Shown here: positions 55,301 through 64,000 of the stretch, in pieces
Layout of the letters: each line of letters starts with the position of its first letter
Numbering within the stretch: position 1 is the first letter of the stretch
Assembly: GCF_000224145.3 (NCBI RefSeq)
Contig: NC_020173.2
Location: forward strand, 5,775,039 to 5,839,038
DNA: 64,000 nucleotides
Reading direction: 5' to 3'
From: Ciona intestinalis
Lineage: Eukaryota > Chordata > Ascidiacea > Phlebobranchia > Cionidae
The notes under the pieces: model-generated
What the model saw: only the letters and a program-made list of their open reading frames with translations
Databases searched by the model: none
What the model was told of the DNA's origin: nothing
Position numbers and translations under genes: made by a program

Positions 55301-58300
55301 TCTTGGTTTAAATAGGTTGTGCTTCCAGAATTGAGACTAATTATGTCACTGTTATTCTGGAAGAGAATGAGACATAAACATATTAAAAGTGGAATAACCG
55401 TTGAAACAAGCAAAGAACACAGGAATCCCCGAAAACGGGTTTAAAATCCTCGAAACAAGGGGAAATTCCCGGAAATAGCTACAAGGTACAGTTAAGAATG
55501 GTAGTAGTAGTTGTAGTAAGTAAAAAGGAACATACCGAATAGAATAAAGAGACTTTGTGGGGTGACCATCTTGTTATCGTGGAAGGAAGGATAAATAGAA
55601 CGCCCAAGTAATAGAGATGTTCACATGGAGAAAATAAAGAGGAGAGAGTTAGATGATGGATAGGTATTGCTTTAATTATATACCAGCAATGGCGTAGCTA
55701 GGGGGGTTGCGGGAGTCACTGCCCCCCCTAAAAATATTTTATTAAAAAAATAAAAATTTTGTACGAAAATTTTGGGGTTGCGGAGGTTATGACTCACTCC
55801 TTTTTTTAATAAAAAAAAACTTGATTAAACTGTCCCATGTTTTCTCAGAGACTGTGTCACTACATACCAAATAGGCTAGGTACTACTGGGATTTGGTTTC
55901 CTTTAAGTAAATTGGGAATAGGTGTGATGCTTTGGGGTTTTTAACAAAATTTGAAGTGAGATTGTTAAAATGCAGTTATACGTATTACCCTCAAATACGA
56001 AAACAGTTAAAAGTGTTGCCTTTGTGATTTGCCAAGGATTTCCTTATTAAATTTGGTAATAATAGCGATGAATTATACCAGGAAACACTAAAATTACTGC
56101 CAATGATGAATGTATTAGTTCAATTATACTGGTTGCTATATTTTACTCAGCACCAAATTAACACAATTACCTCATGCTTTAGGTATTATTAGGTTTTATT
56201 TAGTTAACAAATTATGATATTCTATAATAATTACCACCAGGAAGCAAGTATAATACCCAGGTATTAAGAAAACTTTAGTTTGTAAAATTTTGATTACTTA
56301 ATTATGTGAATTAAATTTTGAAAGTGGATTTGAAATAATAATGTGATTTATTTATCCTTGGAGTGGCAGGACAACGACAGTCGTTATAACACAGGTGTTC
56401 TGTTTCAAACACCTCGTGCCTGCTTACAAGTTGCCACGTATGTTACTTATTTATCCTCACATGACGGGACAACGACAGTGGTTATAACACGGGTGTTCTG
56501 TTTCAAACACCTCGTGCCTGCTTACAAGTTACCACATATGTAACTCGTTAATTGTCGTGTGGAGGGGCAACTATAGTCGTTATAACACGGGTGTTCTATT
56601 TCATACACATGGTGCCTACTTCAAAGTTACCATGTACCCCTTGCCCACATTACCAGTTACCCTTGCCCACATAAGAATTACGACGTATGTAACTTTATGG
56701 GTGATTGTTGACAATTAATACCATTAGTGACCAATAGGTTGGAGCAATTGCAGTTAAGTGACACAAACAAAAAGGACTAACAGCAATATGATCATAATAT
56801 TACCTCTTCATTCAGGTTAGACACATGTAGCACAGATGTTTGGCCCACCATAGCTGCAAGCTGTGTCACCATATGGTTTGAGTTGCCCGCCATGTTTGTT
56901 CCCGTAAGATGCTGCAGGGCACCTGTGGATGGGACCATGGGTGGTAATGATAAGTACAAAGCGGTTGAAACATAGTGACATAGGCACCTATCTTTTGAAA
57001 AACCAGGTTGCTCTCTAGCCCATATGGTCATTGCTGTTACCTTTGATTGGGGCATCATTACTAATTAACCTGTTACTGTGGGTGCCCGGATTATTCTATG
57101 AAGTGTCACAATTAAGTCCAGGACATGCATGCTGCATGCATAGTCATTGTAGGATGCATACGGTTTAACACATCATTTGAAAGTTATAAGTTGGCCCTAT
57201 AAGTATCAAGGGATTGGCATATAAATTGACAGGGTGTTATAATGTGATCACTTTTGCATGGGCAGTAATGAATGCGTGGTATATGTGGATGTAAATTAAC
57301 AACTTTTTAAACTAAATTTCCTTTTAATACATGAAAGTAAGGCGTAACAGGCAGGACAACGAGTTATGTAAGATAATGTGAAATATAACTTCCTTAGCAC
57401 TATTATGTGTTGTATATATACAGCACTGTTGCCTTCTTATGACTCTTGGAGCTATTCTGTCTGTAGCTGTAAGTGGGTGTCTGTTTTGTATATCTCTATA
57501 CATAGCATAGTAGCATACATAGCAACATAAAGGTTATATTTCAAACAGTTCAATGCTCACCTGAAGCATTGGCAAGTGACGCAAGTTGTGATTGTTGGAT
57601 TGCGGCCGCTATGTTGTTCTGGTACGGTGACGGCATCAACCCTGCACCTGTGTTAAAGTGGCTGAGATGATTTGGATATACGGTAGGGTGGGGGGAGATG
57701 GGACACCTTTTTTTTATTTTCTCGTCCAATTTGGTAGTAAACAAAGAACATTCAAAGAATTATAAAACTGGATCTTCACGACTCCCATGGACCGTTGTTA
57801 ACTGTTTAAAATACGATCAGGATATCAAATTCTAAAGTTGTTCCATATTACCCAACAGAATCAACATATAAAACGTTGGGGAAGACGGGATACTTTTAGT
57901 ATATAATATCCAAATACCCCGATTGTGTTTTAAACTATTAACAACGGTTGTTAATTGTATTTTACTATTTGAAAACCGCATATAATGCCCGCCCACCTCC
58001 TAGCATAGACTGCAGTGTTGACCCTGTGCCGAGTATTGAAGCTTCACCGCTTGGCAAGTCATTCCTGGTGTAATCACGACTCTTATCATTATTGAACTTT
58101 ACATTGAGCGAGGATAGTTTGCTATACTCGATACGGAGGGTGCAGCAACCATTGTAGATGTTCTGGCCATCAAGAGACTGTAAAGATAAGTTAAGATTGG
58201 TTTTATTTTATATCGGTTATGCCCAACTGGGTGTCAGGCAAGAGTTGGCCCACTACCCCAAATCTTACTAGTTTGCTATCTTTTATTCTATATGGGTGAG

Positions 58301-61300
58301 GTCCTACAGTGAGGTATGCCATGGAATGTTAATTTTTAGTCTTTAGATTTTAGGTCTTTAGTTTATGAATTACTCTAGTCTTGTATATGGGTTAGGCCCG
58401 ATGTGTCTTGTCTTGTTAGGATTTTCCTCTTTAGACCAGAGTTGGCCCATTAATCGAAACCATACATTTTCTATTCTAAATGAGTGAATGGCAAGGTCCT
58501 ACAGTAAGGCGCGTCATGGACATCTCGGCAAATAGTGACCTTTATGACATGTATATTCCTACTATACAGTTGTTAGAAGTAAACCAAAGAAAATGTATAA
58601 CTCTACTAGACTAGAGTCTCTAGTCAAACTTGACTCTTATGATACTAGTAACTAGATGGTTAACAATTTAATATATGATACTACATAATAATATATGATA
58701 CACTCTTTCATGATAATATATGATACACTCTTTCATGATAATATATGATACACTCTTTCGTGATAATATATGATACACTCTTTCATGATAATATATGATA
58801 CGACATGGTTAACAAGTTATATAGGCCATAGTAAGAGGCCACTATTTCTATAGCTTATACAACGCATATACAACACTATATTAACTTTGTTTACAAAAGA
58901 GATCAACAAACAAACTTACAAGCTTAGCTGTTTGTGATTGCAGGGCGTCAGCCATTTGTATCAAGGCTTGGAATTGACCTGAAATATTTCAACTTTACTG
59001 TTTATGATGTTTACCAAGCAAACACAAGTATCACTGCATTATGTGTGTATGTGTTTCGATGGATTTAACACAAGGTACTTGAGAGTGAAGAATTTAACTT
59101 TTGCATCTTTTGTAGCATATGTTATATTGTGATATGTAAAACTGGGGTTTTAAACATGTGTGTTTCAGAAATTGGGATGATATTGTTAAGGTAACTCTCA
59201 TCATGTACGTCCAAAACTACTGTTATCAAAAGATGATTCAAAACTTCAAATGGTATGTTATTGACATGTATGATGTATGCATGTACGTTTAAATTGAAGT
59301 AATCTTTACAATGTTTTTGATTTTTACGCTAGACATTTTTACACTGTTTATCTTGGGTTAATTGTTCAATGTGAAGAAAGCATTTAGTTAACATAATGTA
59401 CCAATACAGCGTATAATTGGCTATGCTAGTTTGTATAAGCCCATGCCAGTAGGGAAGACGACTTTAGGTGTAAACTTTGGGTGCTAAACATATTTTTAAG
59501 GCAGTTTCAGGCACATTATGCTCATGTATTAGGCAATAGCTCTGCTTGTTAGCATAGACCTTACAGCATGGTAAAGCTGCTTTAGGTGTACTCTTTAGGT
59601 GCTAAAAATTACAATGTTACTTCCCTTTAAAGTTGTTTCAAGGCATTATTATTGCCAATACTTGCTGTACATACCATCTACTGTTTTTAGGGAAAGGGAT
59701 GATCTTNNNNNNNNNNNNNNNNNNNNNNNNNNNNNNNNNNNNNNNNNNNNNNNNNNGGTACTTGAGAGTGAAGACTTTAACTTTTGCAGTCTTTTGTAGC
59801 ATATGTTATATTGTGATATGTAAAACTGGGGTTTTAAACATGTGTGTTTCAGAAATTGGGATGATATTGTTAAGGTAACTCTCATCATGTACGTCCAAAA
59901 CTACTGTTATCAAAAGATGATTCAAAACTTCAAATGGTATGTTATTGACATGTATGATGTATGCATGTACGTTTAAATTGAAGTAATCTTTACAATGTTT
60001 TTGATTTTTACGCTAGACATTTTTACACTGTTTATCTTGGGTTAATTGTTCAATGTGAAGAAAGCATTTAGTTAACATAATGTACCAATACAGCGTATAA
60101 TTGGCTATGCTAGTTTGTATAAGCCCATGCCAGTAGGGAAGACGACTTTAGGTGTAAACTTTGGGTGCTAAACATATTTTTAAGGCAGTTTCAGGCACAT
60201 TATGCTCATGTATTAGGCAATAGCTCTGCTTGTTAGCATAGACACCTTACAGCATGGTAAAGCTGCTTTAGGTGTAAACTTTAGGTGCTAAAAATTACAA
60301 TGTTACTCCCTTTTAAAGTTGTTTCAGTGCATTATTATGTCCAATACTGGCTGTACATACTACTTACTGCTTTTAGTGAAAGTGATGATCTTCAATATTA
60401 CTCCAAACTTGGAGAATATTGTGTGCAGAACATCAAGGGTGATGGGATACAACATGTTCTCAATCACAGCACGTAATACATGGTTGGGACCACCGTCACG
60501 TTTCTGCATTGCTTCGAGGATCGCTTGCGTTTTCTGGAGGAAAATAAGTTTATTTTGTGCACCCTTATTTAGGGTAATTAAAGTGATGGCTATGTGTGAA
60601 TTACTAAGATTCAAAAGGTAACTGTAGTGGTGACTGCATGAAATATACCTTTTGTAAATATAACTATTTTTAACTTAAAAATAGATTAAAATTGAATGAA
60701 CAAATATAACTTATTTATCTTCGCATGGCGGGGTAACGACAGTCGTTATAACACGGGTGTTCTGTTTCATACACCTCAAGCCTGCTTACAAGTTACCATG
60801 TATGTAAAATTGAAATTTTCTTTTAATGGAAGAGCTATTTACCTATACTTTACAATATGTGTGATTGCATGGTAGCAATGATAGCAAAATATTTTGTAGA
60901 CGTCGCTAAAATTTAAATAAAAACAAATATCTCCAACTTTATCTACTCATTGTTTGTGAGATGGTAATTTCCCCTATTATAGTTAGAACAATAGACATCT
61001 TATAAACACAGGAAGGACATGAGATCACCATGCAATTAGGCCAACAGGACAATAGGTTAAATACAAAGAATGTGACGATGGATTGGGCATACGCATGTCA
61101 TATTGTTTCAAAACAGATTCCCTAATGTTGCAGTTATTTACTGTCTTTTGTTGCAGTCAGCAATATTAAACATGCTTTATATATTAATGGTATTTATAAT
61201 AATAATGTAATATAAAACAGGATATAACATTTAAAGTTTGATAAAATGGGTTGTAGTACCTTTAGTGTCAGGTTAATGGGCTTACTACAGCCGTAATCTA

Positions 61301-62637
61301 ATGACGTGCCACGCTGTAGGACCTTACCTTTATAGAATATGCCAAGGATCACAAACATTAGGTATTTACAATGTAACAGATTAGTCCAACAAATACTAAC
61401 TAACCTAATAGCCATATACTTTTAATTTTTTACATATATAAATGACAATCAAACTGTTATTCAGATTCCACATAACAACATAATTACCAGTTGGTTTGGC
61501 GAGCTGTCTGTCTTCAGCTCCTTGTGATTTGAGAACTGAACATAAATTATCCGTTGTCTTATAGTGGGTGGGCTTATACCACTACTGCTAACCATCTGGT
61601 TGGCTATTTCTTCATCCTCCATTTCAAGGAAAGCTTGGTTCTTGCCCTGTGGTAAACAAGTGTGGAAGATTGTACACAAGCATATGAGATAATACAGAAC
61701 TATAAGCATATGAGATGGTACACAACTATAAGCATATGAGATGGTACACAACTATAAGCATATGAGATGGTACACAACTATAAGCATATGAGATGGTACA
61801 CAACTATAAGCATATGAGATGGTACACAACTATAAGCATATGAGATGGTACACAACTATAAGCATATGAGATGGTACACAACTATAAGCATATGGAATGA
61901 TACATAAGCATATGAGATACAATACAAGCATTACCCAGTTGTACATAAGCATAATTATGAGACCTTATAGTTTAATACACAACCTACAATCAATAGGTTG
62001 GCTTTGTATTTGAAGTGTGTAAGATGGTACACAAACATAAGTATATGGGACCTTATAGTAGAATAATATATGTGTACAAGCTGTAATGAATAGATTAAAT
62101 TGCAGGTTAAACCAAGGGTTGGCAACCTTTTTGTTACAGGTTACTGTTACATAATTACAGTAATTTTGGTTTAATTTTTTTGTGGCAGGACATTCAAACA
62201 ATTCAAGTAGTTAAAACAAATAGATACAAGTGTTTAAGTTTCTACCTTTAGCATGAGGACATTGGTAACATGTCCGTATGACAAACCAAGCTGTATGACC
62301 TCATTGTCAGTTACGTCACCCGGCAAGCTACGTAGGTGAACCACTTTCGAGATTTGGCTTGGATCCAACTTCATCTGTAATGATAAAGTAAGCAAATATG
62401 ATATAAAGGATAGTAAACATTGGGGTAATGGTCGGCTCTGGCTTAAATCCAAGGTCTTATTGTTTATCCCACAGTATGATTTCACCCATATAGAATAGAA
62501 TGTGCATATACAATGTTGGGGTAATGGGCCAACTCTGCACTAAATCCCAGGTCCCATGGCATGCCACACCATAGCATCCTTACCTTCTTAGCCCCATTAT
62601 CCACACTTCCAAGTCTGGAAGGATCATCACTGTTCCT
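52363..62637 (-). CDS. PTBP: Polypyrimidine tract-binding protein (PTBP), four RRMs, 5' end not found
   Basis: Fifteen exons: 62584-62637, 62246-62374, 61488-61646, 60368-60533, 58920-58978, 57997-58177, 57561-57647, 56804-56922, 55536-55569, 54949-55041, 54414-54529, 53918-54018, 53487-53561, 52682-52745, 52363-52434. They sum to 1509 nt (502 aa plus stop), all phases consistent. RRM1 carries [20 protein letters not shown] and [18 protein letters not shown]2: [20 protein letters not shown] to [21 protein letters not shown]3: [22 protein letters not shown], then [23 protein letters not shown]4: VLHLSNIP to [13 protein letters not shown] at the C-terminus. Family match is beyond doubt; PTBP proteins bind CU-rich pre-mRNA in the nucleus and repress exons. 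The first exon(s), including the start codon, lie upstream of 62637 or past the window. The 34-nt exon 55536-55569 and the gap inside intron 4 are discussed separately. Confidence 0.96.
52815..53400. repeat. Three tandem SINE tails followed by a reverse SINE core and tail
   Basis: Tails at about 52819-52920, 52921-53018 and 53019-53125 run head to tail on the plus strand. At 53145-53400 an opposite copy has core (CTTCAACCCAGTGGTCACTA) and tail (ACTTTGTAACTTGTAAGCTG to AGTTACATTCATTC), ending in ATTC repeats. Intronic in PTBP. Confidence 0.7.
54021..54102. repeat. 20-bp minisatellite at a PTBP 3' splice site
   Basis: GTGATGTAATAATGG plus five variable bases occurs four times in a row. The first copy touches the acceptor AG (54019-54020) of the exon 53918-54018. 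On the sense strand each unit reads CCATTATTACATCAC, so the repeat itself forms the sequence in front of the splice site. Confidence 0.85.
54570..54765. repeat. Two 97-bp repeat units (family C)
   Basis: GGTCCCATGGCATGCCTCAC, TGTAGGACCTCACCCATATA, ACAATGTTAGGGTAATGGGCC, then a second unit with a deletion. Intronic in PTBP. Confidence 0.7.
55536..55569 (-). promoter_or_regulatory. 34-nt PTBP microexon, candidate autoregulatory exon
   Basis: The exon encodes [11 protein letters not shown] plus one base. It has an AG acceptor after GATAACAAG and a GTATG donor. Its length, 34 nt, equals the RRM3 exon of vertebrate PTBP1/PTBP2 whose skipping shifts the frame and triggers decay of the mRNA. On the sense strand the upstream intron holds CTAACTCTCTCCTCTTT, TTTTCTCC and TATCCTTCCTTCC (plus-strand 55575-55655), which fit PTB-type CU-rich binding sites. 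Confidence 0.85.
55686..55815. mobile_element. Possible terminal fragment of a DNA transposon
   Basis: CAATGGCGTAGCTAGGGGGG followed by a C-rich inverse GCCCCCCCTA and GGGGTTGCGG phrases resembles ends of hAT-type elements. No second end or target duplication was found. Intronic in PTBP. Confidence 0.3.
56340..56760 (+). repeat. Three tandem SINE tails plus core fragment
   Basis: Tails at about 56345-56440, 56441-56540 and 56541-56640, a short duplication of CCCTTGCCCACAT, then AACTTTATGGGTGATTG and TTGGAGCAATTGCAGTTAAG from the core. It ends ~45 bp before the PTBP exon ending at 56804. Confidence 0.65.
57679..57965. mobile_element. Two family A MITEs side by side, both incomplete
   Basis: The first (57679-57855) starts TACGGTAGGGTGGGGGGAGAT and runs in reverse order; the second (57878-57960) starts CGTTGGGGAAGACGGGATAC and stops after ACAACGGTTG. 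Between exons 6 and 7 of the listed PTBP exons. Confidence 0.65.
58688..58802. repeat. 25-bp minisatellite, about 4.5 copies
   Basis: TGATAATATATGATACACTC plus TTTCA repeats at 25 bp with one base change (TTTCG). Intronic in PTBP. Confidence 0.9.
59074..60392. repeat. ~630-bp direct duplication flanking a 50-N gap
   Basis: Bases 59074-59706 and 59757-60392 are nearly identical. The left copy decays in its last ~60 bases, where it just enters the inverse of the PTBP exon 60368-60533 (GTTTTTAGGGAAAGGGATGA versus GCTTTTAGTGAAAGTGATGA). Error clustering next to the gap points to low-quality read ends and a failed merge rather than a second exon. Confidence 0.85.
59707..59756. other. Assembly gap (50 N)
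   Basis: Fifty unknown bases between the two copies of the duplicated segment in PTBP. Confidence 0.99.
60705..60810 (+). repeat. SINE-tail repeat
   Basis: AACTTATTTATCTTCGCATGG, ACGACAGTCGTTATAACACG, CATACACCTCAAGCCTGC, AAGTTACCATGTATGTAA. One of the best-preserved single copies. Intronic in PTBP. Confidence 0.7.
61672..61905. repeat. 26-bp minisatellite, about eight copies
   Basis: ACTATAAGCATATGAGATGG plus TACACA repeats at 26 bp with little variation. It starts ~25 bp upstream (in gene direction) of the acceptor of the PTBP exon 61488-61646. Confidence 0.92.
62415..62580. repeat. 97-bp repeat units (family C) between PTBP exons
   Basis: GGGGTAATGGTCGGCTCTGG, then TAGAATAGAATGTGCATATA, CAATGTTGGGGTAATGGGCC and AGGTCCCATGGCATGCCAC, ending at the donor of the exon 62584-62637. 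Confidence 0.7.
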
Positions 62638-64000
62638 CTGTAATGTAAACAATGTAGTTAATAAAGAGGTATATAGGTTTTTTAACTGCCTAAACCCCAT
62701 TTTAAACAATAAAAGTAGCTATGTTTTCTTGAGAAGTAGCCAACTTGATTTTTCTCAGCCCGAAGACAGAGTATAAATAGTAATATTTTAATACTATTAC
62801 AACGAAAAATATAAAACATTTATTATAGTAACAGTAGCTGCAGTTTACATGCATACATCTAAGGCAGTTCAGCAGTTGCACGCTACTCAATACAAGGTAT
62901 GGAGTCCACCAATAGATGTAAGAACATAGACAAGAATGTGCGAGTTCATTCGTTCAGACGCATTTTTAGGTCTGTATTTTTGTCCGCGCCGTTTTAAGTA
63001 TGCGGTAAGATTGTATTAATCGTAACAAACAAGCAGAGCCAAAGTATTTTGGCATTCAGAAAAGCCTAAAACTAATTTGATTTGTTTATAAAGTTAACTG
63101 ACTTCATTTTCGTTAGCCACGGGGACGTAATAATTTGAGCGCCTTGCCAAGAATGTCTATGTTCATTCATTTAAACATATATATATATATATAAGAAGTC
63201 TGTCGACTGGGTGTTGGGGTAATGGGCCGTATCTTGCCTAAACCCCAGGACCTTCAAGAAGGACCTCACCCATATAGAATAACATGGACAAAAATGTCTG
63301 GTATTGTTCGCTACAGTTTAAGTTCATGTTAGATTGCATGTTAGCGAATGGTAAGACAAGACTGTTTTAATGCAGTAATAACGGCGCATATAATAGGAGA
63401 CCTAATAACAGTAGTCGGGAGCTTGTGACAATAATTCTGTGTTGTTTGCTACAGGTTTTAAGTCTGTGGTGAGATCGTATGGCAGACAAGTGTGTTGCTG
63501 CGTAACGAATGCGCTGCTTGAACACGATACGTCGTATGCTGGGCGCAAATAACAGCTCAAACATAAGACGTAGTGTAATGATTCTATACAAACAACGATG
63601 GCGTATACCAGATATTTGCCGCTTCAGAATAACTAACTGAATGCGATAAGAATATTGGATTAAAAGATAAGATTTGTCGTCGCTTCTGCTAAACGTAGTT
63701 GCGATGTTAAGGATATTTGCCGTTTCGACTAACTGGAAACAATAGGAATTTCGGAAAACCATATTTTTTATATTTTTGATATATGAGAAACACCATACGT
63801 GTATTATTGTATGGTGGGGTAAGAAGGGACACGTCCCGTGTTTTCAATCCGTTTTATCGTCCCATTTGCTAGTAAACGATAAATATTTATAGAAATGTAT
63901 AAACGTATCCTCATGGCTCTAAAGGAGCGTTGTTAATGTTAAAAATATGATCAGGTAATATGGGATATTATGTGCCAACGGTACCATCTTACCCTACAGT
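62638..64000. other. Upstream region of PTBP, start exon not identified
   Basis: No exon ending in phase 0 with a start codon could be assigned. The region has one family C unit (63215-63280), a (TA)n run near 63177-63192 and a family A MITE at the right edge. A 131-codon minus-strand frame at 63367-63762 is made of low-complexity, arginine/leucine-rich sequence and was not accepted. Confidence 0.5.
63810..64000. mobile_element. MITE, GGATACCGTTAG subfamily, at the right edge
   Basis: TATGGTGGGGTAAGAAGGGAC to ACGGTACCATCTTACCCTACA; interior CCCATTTGCTAGTAAACG. The last base of the window falls at its end. Confidence 0.7.

Noticed and set aside
59649..59706. A second, alternative PTBP RRM2 exon left of the gap
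   Set aside because: Only its first ~15 bases are present, they carry several changes next to the gap, and the rest of the segment is near-identical to the true copy. Assembly error is the simpler cause.
63367..63762. 131-codon minus-strand frame as the PTBP first exon
   Set aside because: It ends in a stop, contains no PTBP N-terminal features, and has arginine/leucine-rich composition typical of chance frames.

Overview
The window looks like nuclear DNA of a tunicate, most likely Ciona. It is AT-rich and compact, has short GT-AG introns, carries clear metazoan multi-exon genes, and is packed with short dispersed repeats (a TA-flanked MITE family, a tRNA-derived SINE with its own 3' tail, small foldback elements). 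The species call is an inference from overall character; no database was searched. All gene models below were built by reading splice sites and checking that the exon phases add up to an open frame.

Layout: (1) 1-23.7 kb, minus strand: a tandem cluster of three meprin-like astacin metalloproteases. The first is cut by the left edge (pro and catalytic part only). The second (16 exons, 725 aa) and third (16 exons, 687 aa) are complete: signal peptide, propeptide, astacin domain, MAM, MATH/TRAF-like domain, transmembrane helix, short tail. (2) 23.7-29.5 kb: no convincing gene; MITEs, a possible LTR fragment, and a 50-N gap flanked by a ~300 bp duplication. (3) 29.5-40.0 kb, minus strand: a 3-exon, 544-aa adaptor-like protein with a LURAP1/FAM89-type leucine-rich core and a C-terminal PDZ ligand, with an 8.7 kb intron full of transposon debris. 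(4) 40-48.8 kb: intergenic, MITE-rich, with a 97-bp tandem array. (5) 48.8-51.2 kb, plus strand: a 5-exon secreted protein of 191 aa with three trefoil domains. (6) 52.4-62.6 kb, minus strand: 15 exons of a polypyrimidine-tract-binding protein (PTBP) with four RRMs. Its 5' end was not found and may lie outside the window. It contains a 34-nt microexon matching the exon whose skipping autoregulates vertebrate PTB genes. A second 50-N gap lies in this gene, again between near-identical copies.

The genes are not an operon or pathway. The only functional grouping is the protease cluster, a local tandem duplication with signs of gene conversion. The most unusual non-genic features are two tiny perfect or near-perfect palindromes (38 and 53 bp) with 8-bp target duplications, a 1131-bp element with 13-bp inverted ends and 8-bp target duplications, two separate minisatellites with the same 71-bp period, a 60-bp minisatellite with a 180-bp higher-order pattern, and minisatellite or SINE sequence lying right at splice sites.
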